In this document: positions 17,286 to 25,200 of the stretch, in pieces
Position numbering within the stretch: position 1 is the stretch's first letter
Layout of the letters: the number at the start of each line of letters is the position of its first letter
NCBI GenBank assembly: GCA_002840835.1
Contig: PHCQ01000012.1
Location: 1 to 64,000 of the forward strand
Direction of reading: 5' to 3'
Source: Betaproteobacteria bacterium HGW-Betaproteobacteria-16
GTDB taxonomy: Bacteria > Pseudomonadota > Gammaproteobacteria > Burkholderiales > Burkholderiaceae_C
DNA: 64,000 bases
Notes under the pieces: model-generated
Told to the model about the DNA's origin: nothing
Databases searched by the model: none
Seen by the model: the letters and a program-made list of their open reading frames with translations, nothing else
Translations under genes and position numbers: made by a program

Positions 17286-18494
17286 TTACCTGCGGTAGGG
17301 GCCTGGGAATTCCATATCTCTGGTCACCTCGACGTTGATTCGTGTGCCTTTTTCAACCGTGATGGTTGGGGGAATCACTCGATGTCGATCCAGCACGGTC
17401 TTGGACGTGTCCACAAGTACCTGGCCAGCTGCGGATTGAGCGCCGCCAGTTCCTCCGATGCTTGTGGTCGGACCCGTGTTTCTGCTTTCGAATCGGTCGG
17501 CGATCACAGCAATGAGAAAGCTCGACGTGAACATCTTCAGAAAATGGTTGTTGACGTTTCCATCAATCCCTGCTGCGCCGCCGAGGTCTGCGCCCGTAAA
17601 CCCGGGAAGATCAAAGCTGGTCCCGTTCGGCATGACGATTCGAGAAAAAGCGAACATGACCCGCTTTTGCCCTTGTTTGATCGAGCTTGAGTACTGGCCG
17701 GAAAAGCACGAGCCCCTAGGAATCAAAAGGTGATCGCTGGTGATGGAGTCGTACACATCCAAGGTAGTGCAGCCCGTGATTTCCCCAGGTAGGTCGGTGT
17801 TCAAGTCCCTCCCCAATACCGCCGGGATTACCTTGCCTTGTGTCAGCGTATACGGGTTGGAGATCACGTAGGGTCGAATCGGTTTGTTTCCTCCTGCTGC
17901 AGAAGCGAATTCCCGCAGCCAGGATTTATCAGAGCCAGCGTTTGCCTGCGCTGCCATGTTGGCTTGGGCATCGACCATGGTTTTGACAAGCTTCCCTTGG
18001 TCAAAGGGCTCGCGTTCACCTGGAGGTGCGTTGAGGGACGGCACAGCGCCGCGAAGACGGTCGAGTGGCCCGGCCATTGACTCGACAGGAGAGGTCGACG
18101 CTTTGCTTTCGTCAAAGGCCAGGCTCTTGCTAGTCCTCGCTCCTGAATCCATCTCAGCATCAATATCGGAGATCGCTGGTAATGGAGCCGGCAAGGGTGC
18201 AACCTGAACGGGCTCTGGAGGAGTTGGGGGTGGAGTGGGCCGTTTGTTTCTTGCGCGGCGCTCTGCTGCCTCAATTTCCGCGTCAATATCACCCGCCCTA
18301 CCGGTCGCAACTGGACGATCGTTGGTTGGAGCTTCTTTCGGACCCGACATGCTGCCGAGGACGTATGGGGTCAAAACACCGACAACCGTCAACACCACGA
18401 CGAGGCCAATCATCCAAACAACCGTGCTCTTCTTGAGAGGGACACGGCTGGTGACCTGCCCTGGATCGATGATGGAGTTCTGAGCAAGAGGCAT
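17286..18494 (-). CDS. trbI: TrbI/VirB10 envelope-spanning channel protein
   Basis: A 402-residue protein with one N-terminal membrane helix (residues 26-46), a Pro-rich periplasmic stretch and a C-terminal VirB10/TrbI beta-barrel domain (about 210-395; RPYVISNPYTLTQGKVIPAVL, IPRGSCFSGQYSS). It spans both membranes and couples ATP use in the cytoplasm to channel opening. It lies 2 nt downstream of trbG in canonical trbF-G-I order. Confidence 0.9.
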   Translation of the reverse strand: MPLAQNSIIDPGQVTSRVPLKKSTVVWMIGLVVVLTVVGVLTPYVLGSMSGPKEAPTNDRPVATGRAGDIDAEIEAAERRARNKRPTPPPTPPEPVQVAPLPAPLPAISDIDAEMDSGARTSKSLAFDESKASTSPVESMAGPLDRLRGAVPSLNAPPGEREPFDQGKLVKTMVDAQANMAAQANAGSDKSWLREFASAAGGNKPIRPYVISNPYTLTQGKVIPAVLGRDLNTDLPGEITGCTTLDVYDSITSDHLLIPRGSCFSGQYSSSIKQGQKRVMFAFSRIVMPNGTSFDLPGFTGADLGGAAGIDGNVNNHFLKMFTSSFLIAVIADRFESRNTGPTTSIGGTGGAQSAAGQVLVDTSKTVLDRHRVIPPTITVEKGTRINVEVTRDMEFPGPYRR

Positions 18495-18496
18495 TT

Positions 18497-19306
18497 TCAG
18501 TAGTCCCCGTGCGCACCAAAGAAGCTGCGCTTTGCCTTCCGGCCAAAACGTACCTCTTGCTTGCCCAGCTTCAGAACACCTTGATCCATCAGTCGCTGCG
18601 CGAGCATGTACTCGCCCTTGATCACATAGTTCACGACTGCGAGTTCTTCGCCCTCGCTAGAGGCAAAGAGTGCAGGGAGTTCGTTCAGGTCCGCTGGCAT
18701 GCGAATCCACGTGAACTTCCCATCGTCAAAGACTGAACTTGGACGAAACGGCGCATCCCCAGAGATTTCGTAGCCGAACCTGAGATCCTCAGGGCGAATG
18801 TTGGTCGCAAGCGTGACCGAGGCCGCTTCCTCCGCCTTCGCTTTTGCGGCTTGATCTGCCTGGTGCTGGCGCTCGTCTTCTGCTCGAAGATCCATCAACA
18901 TCGTCTGGCCGTAACGCCATGTCACCCTCTGGTACCACTTGGCACCAGGCCCAGTGCTGCGTAGGACGAACTGGTAGGTGCGCTTGTCAGTAATGACCGT
19001 CATCGATGTCTCCATCGACTCATAGATCGGCTTGACGAAAAGATGCCGTCGATCGCCTGTCGGCGACAGCTCCCAGTTCTTCGTATCTCCCCCAGCAACA
19101 GTCGAAATCTTTTCGTCTGCGCCGAATTCGATGTGAGTGAGTGACTTCGGCCGTGCAAGCACCAGGAAGGTGTTGTCAGCGTCATATTCAAACTGAACCA
19201 GCCTTGTATCCCCGGGAAGCGCCGTGGCAGAGAGCTCGGCCATAGCTGATGTTGCGCTGAGCAAGAGAGTGGCAGAGACACTCCAGCGGATGATCTGTTG
19301 CTTCAT
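18497..19306 (-). CDS. trbG: TrbG/VirB9 channel protein
   Basis: A 269-residue periplasmic/outer-membrane core protein with a signal peptide (cleavage near AMAELS). It has N-terminal and C-terminal VirB9 domains, the latter with FRPSSVFDDGKFTWIRMP. It forms the outer-membrane core complex with TrbI. It overlaps the trbF stop by one base and abuts trbI. Confidence 0.9.
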   Translation of the reverse strand: MKQQIIRWSVSATLLLSATSAMAELSATALPGDTRLVQFEYDADNTFLVLARPKSLTHIEFGADEKISTVAGGDTKNWELSPTGDRRHLFVKPIYESMETSMTVITDKRTYQFVLRSTGPGAKWYQRVTWRYGQTMLMDLRAEDERQHQADQAAKAKAEEAASVTLATNIRPEDLRFGYEISGDAPFRPSSVFDDGKFTWIRMPADLNELPALFASSEGEELAVVNYVIKGEYMLAQRLMDQGVLKLGKQEVRFGRKAKRSFFGAHGDY

Positions 19307-20016
19307 TAGCGGACTGCGCCTTCTTCAGATACGTTCATGGATGTGACGAACAGTCCGAGCGGGTTGTTGAGAATTTCCCTCTCTGTCTTGGGTGGACTGA
19401 TTTCGTACTTGAGCGTGAGGCGATACCGAGTTGTCTCGGCACCAGAGATGTTTGCCCTTGCCTCTCGCGTTGTCAGAAATACGAATGCGACACCAGACTG
19501 ACTTACATCCACACTGGTGATCGTGGGAGTACGCTGGATCGTGGGGTCCTGAACCATGCGTGCCACGATGTCCTGCGACACCCGAAACTCGGAAAACTGG
19601 GAAATCGCAAGCCCCCGTGACATCACAATCGCGTCCCGGAAATAGTCGGGCGTGAGAACTTTGTCAATCGTGAAAACCTTGGTAGCCCATCTTGCGAGCT
19701 CAGCTTTGATTACTGCATCGCTCGGGCGGACGCTGGTGATGCGCACCGGTCGATCCACCAGGCCGGTTTCTGGATTTACCTCGACCAACCACGGCTGGGC
19801 CACGTTGTCAGAGGCAGATTGAAAAAACGCAAATACGGTTGCGACCACCAACCCCATTGCAATGACCGCCAGAATGAACATCCGTTGTCCATTGACCATC
19901 GAGGAGCCGTAGATTTCGCTGAACCTTTGCGACGCATCTTCGTACATGCCTGGCGGCCTCTCGGAGTGCGTCGACAGTGAGAGGTCTTGCTTGTCTTTGG
20001 GCTTGCGTGAAAACAT
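19306..20016 (-). CDS. trbF: TrbF/VirB8 inner-membrane assembly protein
   Basis: A 236-residue protein with a cytoplasmic N terminus, one membrane helix (about residues 46-68) and a periplasmic NTF2-like VirB8 domain. It is the first gene of a transcription unit that continues through trbG, trbI and pil: an intrinsic terminator and a 24-bp transfer box lie just upstream, so it can be expressed independently of the trbB-L block. Confidence 0.88.
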   Translation of the reverse strand: MFSRKPKDKQDLSLSTHSERPPGMYEDASQRFSEIYGSSMVNGQRMFILAVIAMGLVVATVFAFFQSASDNVAQPWLVEVNPETGLVDRPVRITSVRPSDAVIKAELARWATKVFTIDKVLTPDYFRDAIVMSRGLAISQFSEFRVSQDIVARMVQDPTIQRTPTITSVDVSQSGVAFVFLTTREARANISGAETTRYRLTLKYEISPPKTEREILNNPLGLFVTSMNVSEEGAVR

Positions 20017-20076
20017 GATCAGAGTCTGAAAAAGTTGCTCTGATTATTTGAGGCCCCCTCCACCCTGCCCCTGTCT

Positions 20077-20100
20077 CATTGCCCTGTTTTGCCCCCAATG
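20077..20100 (-). promoter_or_regulatory. 24-bp transfer box, copy 2 (trbF-pil operon)
   Basis: Read on the minus strand: left arm CATTG, core GCAAAACAG, right arm CAATG, a perfect match to the consensus arms and core. It lies 60 nt upstream of trbF. Between box and gene (20051-20076) the minus strand is G-rich, with three runs of three or more G. Confidence 0.7.
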
Positions 20101-20124
20101 ACGTAGGCGCCACGTCGATAGGCG

Positions 20125-20150
20125 AAAAAAATCCCCGCAGTTACGGGGAT
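20125..20150 (-). terminator. Intrinsic terminator before the trbF operon
   Basis: On the minus strand, stem ATCCCCG/CGGGGAT with a 6-nt loop is followed by a run of seven T. It ends the transcript of the AAA+ ATPase and 155-residue protein genes (stop at 20174) and isolates the trbF promoter. Confidence 0.9.
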
Positions 20151-20173
20151 CTCTGAAGCTTTGGGTAGAGAGG

Positions 20174-20641
20174 TCAGGATAGAAGCTGAATCCCCCCCTT
20201 CAGTAGCGTGTACGTTCCTCTTGCCGCATACCCGAGGATGATGACTCCCAGGAGGTAGCAAAGGCCTCGCCGCTCGTTCCATACTTTGATAGCTCCCAGC
20301 GTCGCGGCTTCAATCGGACTCTTGGGCATCGGCGCGAAGTCAACGTCTCTCGAACTGGCGGACCCGTCATCAGTCATTTCGTCCTCATGGTCGAGACGAC
20401 CTATCGAAAGGATGTACTGATCTATCACCTCGTGCACCTCTGGAACTGCTACAACTCTTCGCAGGTTCTCCGCCACAGCGATTTGATCGTCAATCGAGAG
20501 CAAAAAATGTGATCTGAGCCACCAAATTACGAACTCTGGCTCATGAAAGTCAAAGCCATCTGAACGCGATTGGTGGCTGGCGGTCAGAGATGTCGTTTCG
20601 ACACTTGTAGTTGGTTGGGATACTTCGTTCATCGGGTTCAA
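20174..20641 (-). CDS. Hypothetical membrane protein of the trb operon
   Basis: A 155-residue protein of unknown family. Residues 25-110 are polar and acidic (HEDEMTDDGSASSRDVD); a single hydrophobic helix near the C terminus (LCYLLGVIILGYAARGTYTLL) suggests a tail anchor. The start overlaps the AAA+ ATPase stop by 4 nt (ATGA), so the two are translationally coupled and may work together, for example as an adaptor for the ATPase. Confidence 0.6.
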   Translation of the reverse strand: MNPMNEVSQPTTSVETTSLTASHQSRSDGFDFHEPEFVIWWLRSHFLLSIDDQIAVAENLRRVVAVPEVHEVIDQYILSIGRLDHEDEMTDDGSASSRDVDFAPMPKSPIEAATLGAIKVWNERRGLCYLLGVIILGYAARGTYTLLKGGIQLLS

Positions 20642-22833
20642 AACTCTTCAGGATTGACAACACGCCTTGCCGTTTTGATGTCATCCAAAGTCAGGGTGAG
20701 CTGGGTGGAGTGATCATGATTGGATATGGCACGGTTGACCGCGTACTGCAAGACGCCTTCGATCGTTGCAATAGTCTGATCGCGGAGCATCTCGGAAACA
20801 TCGAATGCATCCACACTGGGCTCCAAGAGCACTCGCTTACCTTTCAGCCATGAGGAAATGAAGCGTGGGATCTCAGTTTGAGGGGGAAGCGTGAATTCAA
20901 CCTTCTCGGTGAATCGACCCGCACGCAGCAGTGCAGGATCAATCTGGTCCGGATGGTTGGTAGCAGCGATGAAGACGACGTCCTGTACTCGCTCGTCAGT
21001 ACCATCCATGAGCACCAGGAGCTTGTTGCACAGATCGGGTGTGTTCGAATACTGGCGATTTCGGAGGAGATCATCAGCTTCATCAATGAAGATCAAGGTG
21101 GGGCGGATGTCCTTGGCCTCGGCATAGAGCTTGTCCAGCTTTGTGCGGTCCGAAAGCAAATCTGGACCGGCAACAGACAAGAAGGCCCATCCCGCCTCTT
21201 TAGCCAGCGCACGGGCGGCAGCAGTTTTGCCAGTACCCGATGGGCCGTGAAAAAGCACCCCGCTTGGAATACTTCCACCGAGCATTTCGATCCGATGGGC
21301 ATCCTTGAGACGACCAGCGACTAGCTCGATTGATTCCCGCGTTTCTGTCTCAAGAATCAAATCACCAAGGGATTTTGTGTTTACAGGAAGACGCCCAGAG
21401 CGCCCTTGGACCTCGCGAAGTGCGCCCATCCACTCATCAAATCCCAGCTTGGTGAGGCTTCGCTCCTTGGTGTATGCAGGGACCGCTTTGGCCACAGCAA
21501 GCAACCGACTGACTGCAAATCCTCTCCAGCGTTTCGCCACAGATCGGAGGGCATCTTGGTCCACGTCAAGATGTCCCGCGTGCTTCTTGATCCCATGGGA
21601 AAGCAGGCCGATCCGGGCTGGTTCATCAGGAGGAGTGATCTCGACCTTGAAGTCGAAGCGCCCCTCCCGAATAGCCGCAGCATCAAGCTTACTGAGATAG
21701 TTTGTGGCCCCAATGAGAACCACTCTGTGTTCACGAAGCGCGACGATCTCGGTCAGGATAGTGTTGGTGATCTTGAGGTCTTCTGCATTGTTGCTTCCCG
21801 CGTCCCGAGACGTGATGAACGAATCGATCTCGTCGATGAAGAACACGCACGGAGCCTTGGCCTTTGCGTACTCGAAGGCCTTGGCAATGACACGCGGCAT
21901 TTCACCCACCCACTTTGACGAAACGTCCCCATACGTCATTTGAATGAAGGGTATTTCAAGCTCTCCAGCCAGAGCCTCAGCAAAGACTGTCTTTCCGTTG
22001 CCTGGCTCCCCGTGAAGGAGAATGCCGTTGCGAGGAGCATCTGAACCTTGGTCTCTTTCAGAGATACACGCTGTCGAGGCATCCAGCAGCTTCTGCTTTA
22101 CCACCTGCATGCCAAAGATGCCGTCGAAGTCCAGTTTCGGTCGGCGCACCTCCACAGGAGTTGCGTAGTCCTCTTGCGCGGCAGTTGAAGCTGTTTGGGA
22201 GCGAGGAGGAATGGCGCTGGGTGCTGCCATCCTTGACCTACCACGCTGTCGGATTTCGCTGTCTGTTGGTACGCCCAGCCCAAATCCTGGCTCCCACCGG
22301 TCAAGCACAAAGCACAGCACCCCCAGTGCAACCATCCCAACGCCTGGCCATAGATGTTCCAGCGCTGTAGATGACCCATGCCAACCCATGTATGAAGACA
22401 TGAGGAGCAACGCACCGAATACAGTGGCTGGGAGCCCCATGCACATCATGACGCTCTTGTCCTGCTCCCACCACGCACCTCCCCAGAGAACTCGAGCGTT
22501 GGAACCCGAGATGCAAGGCCAACCCCGCTCAGCCAATGGCTTGTTACACAGGAGCTCAAGGATATGCAGCACGAGGATGGCCACGGCATTCAGGACAAAC
22601 GTCATCACGATGAAGTCTCGCATGGCTGGAATCTGTGCCTGGACGGAGTCGAAGGGCAGATTGGCCCAAAGCACCCAATACCCCACCGTCCACCAGGAGA
22701 ACAGACTCGTGTACCCAAGCCCGAGGTTGGCCTTCTCACGAAACCACCGGAACAAAACGCCAATCCACGAATTCCTGCGTGAAAGGGCAGACTCGTAAAC
22801 GTGGACTGGCATGTTGAGAAGTGTTTTGCTCAT
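20638..22833 (-). CDS. Membrane-anchored tandem AAA+ ATPase within the trb operon
   Basis: A 731-residue protein: an N-terminal region of about 190 residues with three or four membrane helices, then two AAA+ domains. Domain 1 (about 230-440) has Walker A GEPGNGKT, Walker B FFIDEID and an arginine-rich IREGRFDF second region of homology. Domain 2 (about 480-700) has GPSGTGKT, LIFIDEADD and LLRAGRFTEK. This resembles Cdc48/FtsH-like unfoldases without a protease domain. The canonical trb set has no such gene; it sits between trbL and trbF. A role in remodelling secretion or pilus components is inference. Confidence 0.75.
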   Translation of the reverse strand: MSKTLLNMPVHVYESALSRRNSWIGVLFRWFREKANLGLGYTSLFSWWTVGYWVLWANLPFDSVQAQIPAMRDFIVMTFVLNAVAILVLHILELLCNKPLAERGWPCISGSNARVLWGGAWWEQDKSVMMCMGLPATVFGALLLMSSYMGWHGSSTALEHLWPGVGMVALGVLCFVLDRWEPGFGLGVPTDSEIRQRGRSRMAAPSAIPPRSQTASTAAQEDYATPVEVRRPKLDFDGIFGMQVVKQKLLDASTACISERDQGSDAPRNGILLHGEPGNGKTVFAEALAGELEIPFIQMTYGDVSSKWVGEMPRVIAKAFEYAKAKAPCVFFIDEIDSFITSRDAGSNNAEDLKITNTILTEIVALREHRVVLIGATNYLSKLDAAAIREGRFDFKVEITPPDEPARIGLLSHGIKKHAGHLDVDQDALRSVAKRWRGFAVSRLLAVAKAVPAYTKERSLTKLGFDEWMGALREVQGRSGRLPVNTKSLGDLILETETRESIELVAGRLKDAHRIEMLGGSIPSGVLFHGPSGTGKTAAARALAKEAGWAFLSVAGPDLLSDRTKLDKLYAEAKDIRPTLIFIDEADDLLRNRQYSNTPDLCNKLLVLMDGTDERVQDVVFIAATNHPDQIDPALLRAGRFTEKVEFTLPPQTEIPRFISSWLKGKRVLLEPSVDAFDVSEMLRDQTIATIEGVLQYAVNRAISNHDHSTQLTLTLDDIKTARRVVNPEEF

Positions 22834-22909
22834 GGTGTGTACTTAGTTTGGGCTTAGCTCCAATCTACCCCAGCTTGTCACACCGTCAAGGCCTCAGCAC
22901 CTTCTGGAA

Positions 22910-24418
22910 TCAAAATCGCTTGGTTGTTTGCCTTGATGAAGTCGTCGAACTTGTCGGCTTAGATACGGTGTAGCGTGGTGACGGGGGCCCATAGAAGGTT
23001 CCACTCGATTCACGTCTCGATGATGCAGCGTTTGCGCGCTCCATAGAACGGACGTAGGCTTGCTGAGAGGCTGCTGACATCCGCGTAGTGTCTCGCCCAA
23101 TGTTTCGCTCACCACCCACAGCATCACCACTTCTGGCCGCTCTCCTATCGGTTGCAGCAAGCATGGACCCACCGGCCTTCGATATGACCTTGCCGGCGCC
23201 AGCGGCTAACGGCTTGGCAAAGTTGGGCATCATGTTCGAGACGCCAGAAAGTGCGTGGCTTGTCTGACCCGCCTTCCCGCCCCCACTGCCCCCAGCGCCC
23301 ATCCCGCCGGTCAGCATTCTGACGGCCGATGAGCGGTTGACGAGGCCAGACCATCCACCGAACGATGCACCGCCGCCTTGACCGGAAATCAGGCCTGACG
23401 AAATTGACGAGGCGGATTGCATCAACAGTGCACCGATGCCTGCCAACAGGATGATGATCACGTACTTCGTCATATCAAAGACAAAGGCGTCGAGTCCGGT
23501 CAGGCCAGCTTCAATCGTTGTTCTCGAAACTTGCAGCGCTGTCTCCATGATCACATTGGTGACTTGGAGCAGCAACAAACCGACAATCTTCAGCAGTGCA
23601 GCGCCAAGGAAGAACCGCAACCACCCATCAAACAAGAAGGAAGCTGGTTTGAAAAGTAGGAAGGGGACGAAGAACGGAGCGAGGATCAGCGCAATGTAGA
23701 TGCCAACCTGTGACATCACCAAATGAGCCAGGTATATGGCAAGGGCCATCACCACCAAGAACACCCCAACAATGGTGGCGATGATGGCCAACATCACAGC
23801 GGGAATCCCGAGAAGAATTTCAGCCACCCAAGCCAGCCCAGAGGTGGAAGAAGAGCCGGTTGTTGGAGAGATGTCCCAAAGGGAACGAATGGTTTCGAGC
23901 GCCGTGCCAGCCGAGCGCACCATCAAGCTCGCGAGTGTCGTGCTTTCCTCCCCCGTAATCAGCCCACCAAGCACTGCCATGCTTGACTCTATAGCGGCCG
24001 CCATTCCATATGAAAGGAACCCGACCACAACAGCACCCAGTACGGCCAAGGGGACAAGATCAGTGATCATCCCCATGATTCCGCTGCCTGTAGCGAAGTT
24101 CTTCAGAAGTAACCACACCAGGTTGGCCACGATAAAGAATGAAAACAGTTGCCAGCCGATACTGTTTATGGTTCCACTGGTTGCAAGGGATCGAAGGCGT
24201 TCCTCAATTGCCTCGGCCACGGTGGTGAACGCCTGGTCGGCCGACAAGCCGGTCCCTTGAGCAGCGGCATCTGGGGTTGCACCCAAGAGCATGAGAATCA
24301 CCAAGATCAAAGGCAGCGAACTCCGTACCCAGAGCCAGACGGGTTGATTCAGTATCACCATACTGTGACTTGCATTCGTCTGCTTTTTGCCATCCACCGA
24401 GGCATTCGACCTTTTCAT
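22910..24418 (-). CDS. trbL: TrbL/VirB6 polytopic channel protein
   Basis: A 502-residue inner-membrane protein with about seven hydrophobic helices between residues 85 and 350 and a long Gly/Ser-rich cytoplasmic tail, the TrbL plan. A hydrophobic segment at residues 30-55 may be a signal. It follows trbJ with a one-base overlap. A 76-nt gap without visible promoter or terminator separates it from the AAA+ gene. Confidence 0.88.
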   Translation of the reverse strand: MKRSNASVDGKKQTNASHSMVILNQPVWLWVRSSLPLILVILMLLGATPDAAAQGTGLSADQAFTTVAEAIEERLRSLATSGTINSIGWQLFSFFIVANLVWLLLKNFATGSGIMGMITDLVPLAVLGAVVVGFLSYGMAAAIESSMAVLGGLITGEESTTLASLMVRSAGTALETIRSLWDISPTTGSSSTSGLAWVAEILLGIPAVMLAIIATIVGVFLVVMALAIYLAHLVMSQVGIYIALILAPFFVPFLLFKPASFLFDGWLRFFLGAALLKIVGLLLLQVTNVIMETALQVSRTTIEAGLTGLDAFVFDMTKYVIIILLAGIGALLMQSASSISSGLISGQGGGASFGGWSGLVNRSSAVRMLTGGMGAGGSGGGKAGQTSHALSGVSNMMPNFAKPLAAGAGKVISKAGGSMLAATDRRAARSGDAVGGERNIGRDTTRMSAASQQAYVRSMERANAASSRRESSGTFYGPPSPRYTVSKPTSSTTSSRQTTKRF

Positions 24419-25200
24419 TACCTGTACCCGCGCATTCTGTCGATACTGTTCTGGTCACGCTCGCGCAGCTCAAGGTTCTTGTTGTAGTGAAGCTCGTTCC
24501 TTGCCTTGATCCTCTCGCGGGCGGCTGCCTCATCCGCAATCGAACGAGCTTCGTCAGAACCTTGCTGTTCTGCAGTCATCGCAACCATGCGCGTGATCTG
24601 CTGTAGCAGCAGATTCATCTGGTTGTTCATGAGCTGGGTCGCTTGGTGAACTCCAACGGTCTGCGATACACGTCGACCATATTCATCCACAAGATCGATG
24701 TCAGCGGCCACTTGCTCAAGCTGGACTCTCTCTCGCTCAAGACGTACCTTTGCAGCACTGTTCCCATCGCGGATCTTCTGCGATTCCCGGTGAAGGTAGT
24801 CCTCCATTGGCATACGCAAGAGGCGCGCCTCGACCACGCGAGAATCGAACATTCGCCCCAACCCTTGTAGGTCGTGGCCGAACTGCCCCAACGCGCTTTG
24901 GAAGCCTTCCAGGTCTCGCTTGGCCTTGAGTACGTCGGCAAGTGTGATGCCCTCGATCTGAATGCCTGCAAGGATCTGTTGCTCCAACTGCTGATACTCC
25001 AGCAAGTACGTTTGGTAGAGCTGTCTCACCATCTGGACCTGCTCCCAAAGCTGAGCGGTCAGTTGGAAATTGTTCGCCAGCTGAGTCCACTCTGTCGCTC
25101 CACCAGTCCAAGCTCCTGCCCAGACAGGAGGTGCCCCAACCGGCGGGACCACAAGGGCAACGGCAACAATCTTCAACCCAAGCTTTTTACACACGGACAT
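24418..25200 (-). CDS. trbJ: TrbJ/VirB5 periplasmic pilus-tip protein
   Basis: A 260-residue exported, mostly helical protein with a signal peptide (cleavage near VWAGAW). The rest is coiled and Gln/Glu rich, like TrbJ/VirB5. The ATG at 25200 is preferred because the signal peptide begins there; it overlaps the trbE end by 14 nt. VirB5-type proteins sit at the conjugative pilus tip. Confidence 0.85.
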   Translation of the reverse strand: MSVCKKLGLKIVAVALVVPPVGAPPVWAGAWTGGATEWTQLANNFQLTAQLWEQVQMVRQLYQTYLLEYQQLEQQILAGIQIEGITLADVLKAKRDLEGFQSALGQFGHDLQGLGRMFDSRVVEARLLRMPMEDYLHRESQKIRDGNSAAKVRLERERVQLEQVAADIDLVDEYGRRVSQTVGVHQATQLMNNQMNLLLQQITRMVAMTAEQQGSDEARSIADEAAARERIKARNELHYNKNLELRERDQNSIDRMRGYR

